From: Actinobacteria bacterium UBA5176 | GTDB taxonomy: Bacteria; Actinomycetota; UBA4738 | Direction: 5' to 3' | Length of the DNA: 8,394 nucleotides | Assembly (NCBI GenBank): GCA_002413305.1 | Contig: DHWS01000056.1 | Span: 22,367 to 30,760 of the forward strand | Shown: piece after piece, positions 1 to 6,886 of the stretch | Layout: each line of letters begins with the position of its first letter | Numbering within the stretch: position 1 is the stretch's first letter | Notes under the pieces: generated by a model | Seen by the model: the letters and a program-made list of their open reading frames with translations, nothing else | What the model was told of the DNA's origin: nothing | Database searches by the model: none | Program-made: the position numbers and the translations under genes

Positions 1-1067
1 CGCTCGACCGGGTACTCCTGCATGTACCCGTAGCCGCCCAGGATCTGTACCGCGTCGGTGGTGACCTTCATGGCGGTGTCTCCGGCGTAGCACTTCGCGA
101 TGGAGGCGAACAGCGTCATCTTCGGGTCGTGGGCCTCGACCAGGCTGGCCGCCTTGTAGACCAGCAGGCGGGCGGCTTCGATCTCCATGGCCATGTCGGC
201 CAGCATGAACTGCAGGCCTTCGAAGTAGCTGATCGGCTTGCCGAACTGCTGCCGCTCGGTGGCGTACCTGGCGGCGAAGTCGAACGCGCCCTGGGCGATC
301 CCGAGGGCCTGCGCGCCGATCGTCGGTCGCGAATAGTCCAGTGTCTGCATGGCGTACGTGAAGCCTTCGTCCTCCTGCCCGATCAGCCGATCGGCCGGGA
401 TCTCGGCATGGTCGAAGTACACCTCGCGGGTGGGTGAGCCGCGGATGCCCATCTTGTGCTCGAGCTTGCCGAACGTGACGCCGGGGTCGTCGCTGTAGAC
501 GACGAAGGCGGAGATCCCCTTCGCCTTCAGTTCGGGGTCGCGGGTCGCGAAGACCGTGTAGGCGTCGCTGACCCCCGCGCCGGTGATGAAGCGCTTCGTC
601 CCGTTCAACCGGTATCCGCCGCCGGGGAGCTTCTCTACGCGGGTCTTCATGGCCACGCTGTCGGAGCCGCTGCCGGGCTCGGTGAGGCAGTAGGACATCT
701 GGTGCTCACCGCGGGAGATGCCGCCGAACAGCTCCTCCTTCAGCGCATCGGTGCCGGCGAGCATGATGGGGATGGCGCCCAAGCGCGACACCAGCGGGAT
801 CAGGGCGGACCCCGCCGACACCCGGGAGATCTCTTCGACCATCACGGCGAACGTCAGCGAGCCCCCGCCGGACCCGCCGAACTCCTCGGGGTAGCCGACG
901 GCCATCAGTTCGTTCTCCACGAACGTCTTGTGGACGTCCCACGGGAATTCGTCGGTCTCGTCGATCTCGGCCGCTCTGGCGAGCCCGATGCGCTCCTCGA
1001 CGATCTCGCGGACCAGAAACCGGAACTCTTCCAGTTCGGATGGCAGGCTGAACCGGTCTTCCGTCAT
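1..1067 (-). CDS. Acyl-CoA dehydrogenase (3' end cut by window edge)
   Basis: FAD-dependent acyl-CoA dehydrogenase, which makes trans-2-enoyl-CoA from acyl-CoA and passes electrons to ETF in the cytoplasm. The visible 355 residues cover the N-terminal helical domain, the middle beta domain and most of the C-terminal helical domain. The first family signature is intact at residues 127-139 (CLTEPGSGSDSVA). ERQQFGKPI lies at 271-279. The second signature begins at 341 (QILGGYGYMQEYPVE) and is cut by base 1. In short- and medium-chain enzymes the catalytic Glu lies about 20-25 residues further on, so it is outside the window and cannot be checked. ATG at 1067 is preceded by AAGGAG (1078-1073) five bases upstream, which supports this start. 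It begins 25 bp after the histidine kinase stop, so co-transcription with kinase and thiolase is likely. Chain length preference cannot be assigned; short or branched-chain substrates are plausible from sequence style only. Confidence 0.95.
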   Translation of the reverse strand, partial: MTEDRFSLPSELEEFRFLVREIVEERIGLARAAEIDETDEFPWDVHKTFVENELMAVGYPEEFGGSGGGSLTFAVMVEEISRVSAGSALIPLVSRLGAIPIMLAGTDALKEELFGGISRGEHQMSYCLTEPGSGSDSVAMKTRVEKLPGGGYRLNGTKRFITGAGVSDAYTVFATRDPELKAKGISAFVVYSDDPGVTFGKLEHKMGIRGSPTREVYFDHAEIPADRLIGQEDEGFTYAMQTLDYSRPTIGAQALGIAQGAFDFAARYATERQQFGKPISYFEGLQFMLADMAMEIEAARLLVYKAASLVEAHDPKMTLFASIAKCYAGDTAMKVTTDAVQILGGYGYMQEYPVE

Positions 1068-1092
1068 CTCGTCTCCTTGGGGGGTGGATCCT

Positions 1093-3267
1093 TCAGGGGG
1101 ACGATAGCGCGTCGGCGGGAGCGTGGGCGGGTGCCGGCGACAGGGGCAAGGGAAGCCGGCCCGCGATGGTGGTCCCGCGCCCGGGCGCCGAGCGGACCTC
1201 CAGCCCGCCGCCGAGCGCATCCAGCCGGTCCGCCATCCCTTGCAGTCCCGAGCCCAGGGGCCGGCCCTCCGGGTCGAACCCCTTCCCGTCGTCGACGACT
1301 TCGAAGGCGAGCTCGCGGTCGACCGCCCGGAGACGAACTTGAGCCCTGCTGGCGCCGGCGTACTTCGCCACGTTCTGCAGCGCTTCCAGGACGCAGAAGT
1401 AGACTGCCGCCTCCGTCTCCTGCGGATAGCGGCCGATGCCATCGACGTCGACCTGCACCGGCACCGCCGCCTTCGACGCCTGCGCCGAGAGGGCGGCGGT
1501 GAGTCCCTGGTCGGCCAAGAGCGGCGGGTAGATCCCCCGAGCCAGGTCGCGCAGGTCGTCCAGTGCCTCTCCCGCCTGGGCCTGCAGCCGTTCCAGGAGC
1601 TCGGCCACCTCCGGGGCATCCTTCCCGGCCAGCCGCTGGGCCAGACCGAGCTGCACCCGCAGGGCCACGAACTGCTGCTGCGCTCCGTCGTGGAGGTTCC
1701 GCTCCAGCCGGCGGCGCTCCGCGTCCTGGGCCGCGACCAGGCGTTGCCGCGAAGCCCGGAGCTCCTCGATCAGCCGGACGTTGCGAAGGATCAGGCCGGC
1801 CTGGGCGGCGAGGTCGCCGATCAGGCGCTCCTGGGTCGGGGTCATCGGCTCGGCGGGCCGCATGGTCACCCCCAGAGCCCCCAGCAGCTCGCCGCGGTGG
1901 CGGACGGGGAAGGTCGTGCCGTCCCCGGCGAGCGGTTCGATTTCCCCCGAAGCCGCCGCCACCGCCGGCTCCTGGTCCTCCAGCCTGGGCCATGCCGCGG
2001 CCAGCCGGACCTCCGACCCGATCCGGAGCCAGACGGTGGCCCGCTCGGCGCCGGTCCCCCGCCCCACCATCTCCGCCATCCGGGGCAGGACGTCGTCCGT
2101 CGAGTAGCTCGCCGAGATGCGGTCGGAGAACTCGGACAGCACCTCGTAGGGCGTGGCCCGCTCGCCATAGACCACCCGGTCGGCGAACCGGCGGGCCCGG
2201 GACCGCAGCGGCTGGAAGGCGATGGCCACGATGGCCGCCGCGGCCAGGGTCAGGGCACCGTTGCTCCGGCTCCCCACCGCCGCCCCGATCCCGACGACCA
2301 CGGCCAGATACACGAGCGTGGCGAACGCGCCGAGCACGCCGATGACGACCGTCTTCTTGACGACGACGTCGAGGTCGTACAGCCGGTACTTCAGGACCGC
2401 GACCCCCGAGGCAAGAGGGATCCCCAGTGCCAGGACGGAGATGATCCCGTACCAGAAGAGATCCCCCAGGATGGTGTTGTTATTCAGCGCCACGCCGAGC
2501 GGAAGCACGGGGATCAACAGCACCGCGGCGGCGCCTGTGTAGGCCAGCCACCGGACCTGCTGGCGTTCGACGCCCTTCGAGCGGCGCAGGCGCAGGACGA
2601 CGGAGGCCGCGGCCGCGATGCACGCCGCGAACAACACCAGCAGCGCCAGCCCGGCCGCGTTCCCGTTCGGCGACAACCACCCGATCCGGATGGGGTTGGG
2701 GACGAGGCCCCCATGGAGCAGCAGCCGGTTGCCACCGGTCCCGCTGGACGTGTCGGGGGCGACGAACTCGATCAGCGGCGCCAGTGCGCCGGAGGCGGCC
2801 GCCGCCCACACCACGACCCGCCACCTCCGCGACAGCGGCGTGCCGTTCGGGAACAGCAGGAACACCAGGGCGATCGGCCCGAACAGCGACAGGAACAGCC
2901 AGTTCTGGGCGAACCCGAACCAGTTCGGAGCGGGGAGCGAACCCGGCACGAGGAATCGGCCCCGGATGGCGTACTCCTGCGAGAGGGGGATCATCGCGAA
3001 GGCCACCGCCATGAAGCAGAACAGCCAGCCGATGGGGTTCGAACGCTGCCGCCGGGCGATGAGGCCGCCGACCGTGGAGTAGGCGGCCGCAGACAGCCAC
3101 ATCACCGCGTAGAGGAATCCGGTGTTGACGTCGATGGTCGAGCGGTTCGCCACGGTGAGCCCGACCCCAGCCGCCAGCAGGGCGAACGCCACCCCCCACA
3201 CGGTCCAGGTCACGCGCTTTGCCAGCCGGGCGGACATCACGGGTCGATTGTCCGTCTGCAGCCCCAC
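1093..3267 (-). CDS. Membrane sensor histidine kinase (HisKA_3/NarL-partner type) with GAF-like domain
   Basis: 724-residue two-component sensor kinase. Residues 21-355 hold about ten hydrophobic segments (near 21-40, 52-71, 79-95, 123-140, 151-169, 204-226, 240-261, 270-293, 306-332, 338-353). The KYRLYDLDVVV stretch (293-303) and VVYGERATPYEVLSEF (365-380) are typical of actinobacterial kinases of this class. A GAF-like region spans about 372-497, followed by a short coiled linker (498-520). The H-box has the phospho-accepting His526 in LERNLHDGAQQQ. The ATPase domain has the N-box around Asn632 (LEALQNVAKYA), G1 at 659-664 (DDGKGF) and G2 at 672-677 (GSGLQG). All catalytic parts look intact. 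HisKA_3 kinases usually phosphorylate NarL/LuxR-type regulators, but none is in the window. The start is uncertain: GTG at 3267 and ATG at 3237 are in frame and neither has a convincing Shine-Dalgarno. It lies between thiolase and acyl-CoA dehydrogenase genes in the same direction. The signal sensed is unknown. Confidence 0.93.
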   Translation of the reverse strand: MGLQTDNRPVMSARLAKRVTWTVWGVAFALLAAGVGLTVANRSTIDVNTGFLYAVMWLSAAAYSTVGGLIARRQRSNPIGWLFCFMAVAFAMIPLSQEYAIRGRFLVPGSLPAPNWFGFAQNWLFLSLFGPIALVFLLFPNGTPLSRRWRVVVWAAAASGALAPLIEFVAPDTSSGTGGNRLLLHGGLVPNPIRIGWLSPNGNAAGLALLVLFAACIAAAASVVLRLRRSKGVERQQVRWLAYTGAAAVLLIPVLPLGVALNNNTILGDLFWYGIISVLALGIPLASGVAVLKYRLYDLDVVVKKTVVIGVLGAFATLVYLAVVVGIGAAVGSRSNGALTLAAAAIVAIAFQPLRSRARRFADRVVYGERATPYEVLSEFSDRISASYSTDDVLPRMAEMVGRGTGAERATVWLRIGSEVRLAAAWPRLEDQEPAVAAASGEIEPLAGDGTTFPVRHRGELLGALGVTMRPAEPMTPTQERLIGDLAAQAGLILRNVRLIEELRASRQRLVAAQDAERRRLERNLHDGAQQQFVALRVQLGLAQRLAGKDAPEVAELLERLQAQAGEALDDLRDLARGIYPPLLADQGLTAALSAQASKAAVPVQVDVDGIGRYPQETEAAVYFCVLEALQNVAKYAGASRAQVRLRAVDRELAFEVVDDGKGFDPEGRPLGSGLQGMADRLDALGGGLEVRSAPGRGTTIAGRLPLPLSPAPAHAPADALSSP

Positions 3268-3330
3268 CGTGGGAAGGGGTCTACCGCGAATCTCTCCCGG
3301 GAGGCTGCTTCCCGCGGCGGGAGGTGGCTA

Positions 3331-4515
3331 CTACGAAGGGTTGCGGATGATCAGGGCGTCGCCCTGGCCGCCGCCGCCGCACAGGGCGGCGCCGCCGAAT
3401 TCGACCCCCCGTCGGCGCATCTCGTAGGCGAGGGTCAGCACCAGCCGGCACCCGCTCATCCCGATGGGGTGACCGAGCGCCACCGCGCCACCGTTCACAT
3501 TCACGATCTCCTCGTCCGCGCCGAGCATCCGGGCGGCGTTGAGAGCGACGGAGGCGAACGCTTCGTTGATCTCCAGGAGCCCGAGGTCGTGGACGTCCTT
3601 GCCGGCCTTCTTCAGCGCGTTCTGCAGGGCCAGCGCCGGGACCGTGTGGAGCCAGGCGTAGCGTTCGGCGCTCATGCCGTGGGCCACGATCTCGGCCATG
3701 GGCTCGAGACCCAGGGCGTCGGCCCGCTGGCGGCTCATGACCACGACCGCCGCGCCGCCGTCGCTGATCTGCGAGGCGTTCCCCGCGGTGATCGTCCCGT
3801 CCTTCTTGAAGGCCGGCTTCAGGGCGCTCAGGGACTCGGCCGTGGTGTCGGGCCGGATTCCTTCGTCCTTCGCCACGACCACCGGGTCGCCCTTGCGCTG
3901 CGGGATCTCGACAGGGACGACCTCCTCGGCGAACCGGCCCTCGTCCCACGCCATCGCGGCGCGCTGATGCGAACGTGCCGACCAGGCGTCCTGCTCCTCG
4001 CGGGTGATCTCCAGCTCGCTGTTCACCTCGTCGGAGCTGTCGCCCATGTGCTGGTCCGTGAAGGTCGACCACAGGCCGTCGTAGACCATGGAATCGACCA
4101 GCTCCGCGTTGCCCATCCGGGCGCCGAACCGGGCGCTCGGCAGGAGGTACGGCGCGTTCGTCATGGACTCCATCCCGCCGGCCACCACGACCTCGATCTC
4201 GCCGGCCCGGATCAGCTGGTCGGCCAGGGCGATGGCGTTCAGCCCGGACAGACAGACCTTGTTGATCGTGATCGCCGGGACCTCCTTGGGGAGCCCGGCC
4301 AGGATGGCTGCCTGGCGGGCGGTGATCTGCCCGGCCCCGGCCTGGATGACCTGGCCCATGATCACGTAGTCGATCTGGTCGGGCGCCACGCCACTCCGTT
4401 GGACCGCATGCGCGATCGCGTGGGCGCCGAGCTTCACGGCGGGGAGGTCCTTGAAGCCGCCGGCGAACCTGCCGATGGGGGTCCGGGCTCCGGAGACGAT
4501 GACGGAGGACGTCAT
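3331..4515 (-). CDS. Thiolase, acetyl-CoA C-acetyltransferase type
   Basis: 394-residue thiolase of the usual family length. It either condenses two acetyl-CoA to acetoacetyl-CoA or, in degradation, cleaves 3-ketoacyl-CoA with CoA in the cytoplasm. The nucleophile is Cys88 in NKVCLSGLNAI. The NEAF motif is at 317-320. His349 sits in GGAVALGHPIGMSG and the second active-site Cys379 in ALCGGGGQGDA, so all four catalytic motifs are intact. The segment after MGDS (157-160) reads SDEVN where many homologues have TAEN; I think this is a harmless family variation. The start is well supported: ATG at 4515 has AAAGGAG (4531-4525) nine bases upstream. It is probably first in a set with the sensor kinase (63 bp downstream) and acyl-CoA dehydrogenase. 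AtoB/PhaA-like biosynthetic and FadA-like degradative roles cannot be separated from sequence alone; the dehydrogenase neighbour favours degradation. Confidence 0.95.
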   Translation of the reverse strand: MTSSVIVSGARTPIGRFAGGFKDLPAVKLGAHAIAHAVQRSGVAPDQIDYVIMGQVIQAGAGQITARQAAILAGLPKEVPAITINKVCLSGLNAIALADQLIRAGEIEVVVAGGMESMTNAPYLLPSARFGARMGNAELVDSMVYDGLWSTFTDQHMGDSSDEVNSELEITREEQDAWSARSHQRAAMAWDEGRFAEEVVPVEIPQRKGDPVVVAKDEGIRPDTTAESLSALKPAFKKDGTITAGNASQISDGGAAVVVMSRQRADALGLEPMAEIVAHGMSAERYAWLHTVPALALQNALKKAGKDVHDLGLLEINEAFASVALNAARMLGADEEIVNVNGGAVALGHPIGMSGCRLVLTLAYEMRRRGVEFGGAALCGGGGQGDALIIRNPS

Positions 4516-4524
4516 AGGTGTGGG

Positions 4525-4531
4525 CTCCTTT
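4525..4531 (-). promoter_or_regulatory. Ribosome binding site of the thiolase gene
   Basis: AAAGGAG on the minus strand, nine bases before ATG 4515. It fixes the thiolase start. Confidence 0.75.
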
Positions 4532-4571
4532 CAGCGCGCACGAAGGCACGGATCGAAGGTGTTCGTCCTCC

Positions 4572-4590
4572 ATTCTACGAGCGACGCTCG
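4572..4590 (-). promoter_or_regulatory. Candidate promoter -10 with adjacent inverted repeat upstream of thiolase
   Basis: The 136-bp gap between the FtsH-like stop and the thiolase start contains TAGAAT on the minus strand (4577-4572), five of six matches to the -10 consensus. It is immediately preceded by the inverted repeat CGAGCGTCGCTCG (4578-4590). No good -35 hexamer sits at 16-18 bp spacing; TTGCCC occurs but only 13 bp away. The repeat would occupy the spacer, where a regulator could bind. Its GC-rich stem could instead be a weak terminator for the protease gene, but no T-run follows. The remainder of the gap shows nothing else I can name. Confidence 0.3.
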
Positions 4591-4651
4591 GGGCAACGTG
4601 CTGCCACATCGGGCCTGCGTGAGGAGAGGCGTTCCGGTCGATTCTTGCAGT

Positions 4652-6679
4652 CTAGGTGGAGTGCGGGATCACGATGACGGGTCCGGAGCCCGGGGAGTCG
4701 TCGCCGTTCGAATCGGGCACCTCCCCGTTCCCGGCGAGCACCCGGATTGGCTCGCTCAGGTCCACCGCCGGTGCGGAGGTCTCGGGCGAGGGTTCCCGCC
4801 TGGCCATCGCCGCGTGGATGACCTGCAGGATCTCCTCCCCCACCAGTTCGTCGCGGGCGAGCAACGCGTCCCGGAGCGCCTCGAGGATGTCGCGGTTCCC
4901 TTCGAGCACGACCCTGACCAGCTCCTTCTGCCGCTGGAGCAGTCCGTCGACCTGCTGGCGGGTCTCGTCGAGGCCGAGGACCCTGCCGACCAGGTTCGTG
5001 CGGTTGACCACGCTGGCGTCCACCGCCTCGTAGGAGATGAGCGAATCCGACATGCCCAGCGCGCCCACCATGAGCGCGGCCGTCTGGGTGGCCTGCGCGA
5101 GGTCGGCGCCGGGCCCGGTCCCGCTCTCGCCGAGGAACAGCTCCTCCGCCGCCATCCCGGCAAGCATGATCCCCAGTGCGGCTTCGAGCTCCGAGCGCGA
5201 ACGGGTGAACCGCTCCTCGGTGTCGGTGTGCGCGAGCAGCCCCAGTGACGTCCGGCGCTTGATGATCGACAGCACCTCGAGCCGCCTGGTCGTCCCCAGG
5301 ACGAACGCGGCCGTGGCGTGTCCGGCCTCGTGGGTGGCCACCGCCCGGCGCTCCTCTTCGGTGTACACGCTGATCTGCTTCAACCCGACCTCCTCGGCCA
5401 GCTTCGCCTCGTACACGTCCGAGAGGTTCATCCCGTTCCGCCCGTCGCGCAGCCCGACCAGGAGCGATTCGTCCATCAGGTGCTCGATCATCACCGGCGT
5501 GTAGCCGAACGTGTCGTGGGCCAGCCGCTCGCGGGCTCCCTCGTCGTCGAGCTGCTCGTGGTGTGACTTGCGGGCCAGGAAGAAGTCGATCAGGTCCCGC
5601 CGGTCGGCCTTGGTCGGCAGGTCGAAATACAGCCGCCGGTCGAAGCGCCCCGGCCGGAGCAAGGCCGGGTCGAGGGAATCGGCCCGGTTCGTCGCCGCGA
5701 TGAGCAGGATGTTGTTGTAGGTCGGCTTGCCGGACTTCAAGGTCTTCCCCTCGGGGAGGTAGCCGTCGATCCACCGGTAGATCCGCTCCTTGAACCGCTG
5801 CCGGAACACGGGCTGGTCGAACGACTGCATCTGGATGAGGAGCTCGTTCACCACGCCGCTCGAGCCCTCGGTGAGGGTGTGGGAGACCGAACGGTCCAGG
5901 CCGGCCGGCGGGGGGCTCATCCCCAGGCCGCCGCGCGATCCGCCGATCGCGTCGATCTCCTCGATGAACCCGATCGCGCCGCCGCTCCGGCGGGCCTCCT
6001 TCCGCAGCGCCTTGAAGAACGCGCGGATCTTCACGGCGGTCATGCCGTAGAACATCGACTGGAACGCGGGGGCGGAGACGAACAGGAACGGGACCCCGGC
6101 CTGCTTCGCCATCGCCTTCGCCAGGTACGTCTTCCCGGTGCCCGGCGGGCCTTCGAACAGGATGCCCCGCCGCGGGGTGCCGCCGAGCACCTCGCGGAAG
6201 GTCGCGTAGCCCAGGAACACGTTCAGGCTTCGAACCACTTCGTCCACCGGGCCCCCCAGGCCCTTGATCTCGGAGAGCCCGATCTCGATGTGCTCGGGGC
6301 GGATGAGGATGTGCGGCGAACGGCTGCTCATGAGCATCGGGATGACCAGCACCCCGCCGAGCAGGATGATGAGCAGGATCGGTGGGAGCCACGTCGCCGC
6401 GTCCGGGCCGAGCTTCGGCGGGGACAAGGGGTTGCCCCCGAGATACCGGTAGAGGAGGAACGCGCAGAGCCCGACCAGGGTGATCGAAGCGCGTAGGAGC
6501 CGCTTGCGGCGGTTCCGCTCGCGGATCCGGGTCACGTCCGCGAGCCCGGCCTTCAGGAGCTTCGACTCGCCGAGCACCGCGACCAGATGGTCCGTTTCTC
6601 TCTTGCCGCTGATGGCTCCGCCACCCCGATTCCTGTATAGGAGCTGGCACTTCGCAGAGCTGGGCGCTCGGACCTCCAC
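4652..6679 (-). CDS. Divergent FtsH-like membrane AAA+ zinc metalloprotease (M41)
   Basis: 675-residue ATP-dependent membrane protease that would unfold and degrade membrane or cytoplasmic proteins. Two transmembrane segments (about 64-80 and 96-117) are separated by only some 15 residues. The AAA module has Walker A GPPGTGKT (177-184), pore-loop-like MFYGM (209-213), Walker B GFIEEIDAIG (237-246), sensor 1 AATN (328-331) and arginine fingers in RPGRFDR (Arg345, Arg348). The M41 domain has zinc motif HEAGH (450-454) and likely third ligand Asp526 in GPGADLAQAT. Oddities compared with classical FtsH are Glu240 where Asp is usual in Walker B, extra sequence at about 257-275 and 288-322, and almost no extracytoplasmic domain. 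The acidic, Ser/Pro-rich tail (629-675) is probably disordered. The start is uncertain: GTG at 6679 has no clear Shine-Dalgarno, and GTG at 6577 (residue 35) would still keep both membrane segments. The gene stands 137 bp from thiolase and is probably a separate unit. Confidence 0.9.
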   Translation of the reverse strand: MEVRAPSSAKCQLLYRNRGGGAISGKRETDHLVAVLGESKLLKAGLADVTRIRERNRRKRLLRASITLVGLCAFLLYRYLGGNPLSPPKLGPDAATWLPPILLIILLGGVLVIPMLMSSRSPHILIRPEHIEIGLSEIKGLGGPVDEVVRSLNVFLGYATFREVLGGTPRRGILFEGPPGTGKTYLAKAMAKQAGVPFLFVSAPAFQSMFYGMTAVKIRAFFKALRKEARRSGGAIGFIEEIDAIGGSRGGLGMSPPPAGLDRSVSHTLTEGSSGVVNELLIQMQSFDQPVFRQRFKERIYRWIDGYLPEGKTLKSGKPTYNNILLIAATNRADSLDPALLRPGRFDRRLYFDLPTKADRRDLIDFFLARKSHHEQLDDEGARERLAHDTFGYTPVMIEHLMDESLLVGLRDGRNGMNLSDVYEAKLAEEVGLKQISVYTEEERRAVATHEAGHATAAFVLGTTRRLEVLSIIKRRTSLGLLAHTDTEERFTRSRSELEAALGIMLAGMAAEELFLGESGTGPGADLAQATQTAALMVGALGMSDSLISYEAVDASVVNRTNLVGRVLGLDETRQQVDGLLQRQKELVRVVLEGNRDILEALRDALLARDELVGEEILQVIHAAMARREPSPETSAPAVDLSEPIRVLAGNGEVPDSNGDDSPGSGPVIVIPHST

Positions 6680-6807
6680 ATCGTACCCAGGGCAGAGGGT
6701 TTGCGCATAGGCCGGAGGGCCGAAAGCTCTCGGTCCTTCGTACGGGGCCGGATGCGGACGAGACCTCGCCCGATGCGTCGGACCGGCCCGCGGGCCTGCG
6801 GGCGTTC

Positions 6808-6837
6808 ATGACAGATCATCGAACAAGAGGCTATGGT
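6808..6837 (+). promoter_or_regulatory. Sigma-70 type promoter for the XRE-epimerase-HAD genes
   Basis: ATGACA at 6808-6813 (five of six to TTGACA) and TATGGT at 6832-6837 (four of six to TATAAT) are separated by 18 bp. Transcription would begin near 6843-6846, leaving a leader of about 40 nt before the TTG start at 6887. The box overlaps ATG 6833, which therefore cannot be the translation start if this promoter is used. Confidence 0.55.
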
Positions 6838-6872
6838 GGGACGGCAGACCCTTCCACGCCCGGGGTCGTTCC

Positions 6873-6879
6873 GAGGAGG
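6873..6879 (+). promoter_or_regulatory. Ribosome binding site that fixes a TTG start
   Basis: GAGGAGG ends seven bases before TTG 6887. It is the strongest Shine-Dalgarno in the window and decides the start of the XRE gene in favour of TTG over the in-frame ATG at 6833. Confidence 0.8.
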
Positions 6880-6886
6880 TCCACCG

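Larger units (their letters stand above)
6680..6886. promoter_or_regulatory. Divergent intergenic region between FtsH-like and XRE genes
   Basis: About 207 bp between divergently transcribed starts. It holds a good plus-strand promoter candidate (6808-6837), a strong Shine-Dalgarno (6873-6879) and the 12-bp perfect palindrome GGCCCGCGGGCC (6785-6796) just upstream of the -35. For the minus-strand protease gene I find only TACGAT (6685-6680) as a possible -10, directly abutting the proposed GTG start and lacking a -35, so it is not convincing. No RNA gene or further ORF is supported here. Confidence 0.6.

Noticed and set aside
456..1502. Plus-strand open frame opposite the dehydrogenase and the kinase C-terminus
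   Set aside because: Antisense to conserved acyl-CoA dehydrogenase sequence, low-complexity Arg/Pro-rich end, no domain and no ribosome site.
3291..3324. GC-rich self-complementary stretch between thiolase and kinase (around CTCCCGGGAG and TCCCGCGGCGGGA) as a terminator
   Set aside because: The stems are short or leave almost no loop, there is no T-run on the minus strand, and similar words are frequent in DNA this rich in G and C.
4075..4161. Thiolase lacking the TAEN motif that often follows MG in the family
   Set aside because: All catalytic residues are intact and, from memory, this segment varies among actinobacterial thiolases, so I treat it as ordinary variation.
1123..4677. A stop-free plus-strand frame of 1184 codons running opposite the dehydrogenase-proximal, kinase and thiolase genes
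   Set aside because: Its translation is rich in Arg, Gly, Pro, His and Gln with no recognisable domain, and it lies antisense to two genes with intact catalytic motifs. Long open antisense frames are expected where third positions are mostly G or C.
6680..6685. TACGAT on the minus strand as a -10 for the FtsH-like gene
   Set aside because: It directly abuts the proposed GTG start and has no acceptable -35 at 16-18 bp, so it could only serve a start further downstream, for which there is no ribosome site.
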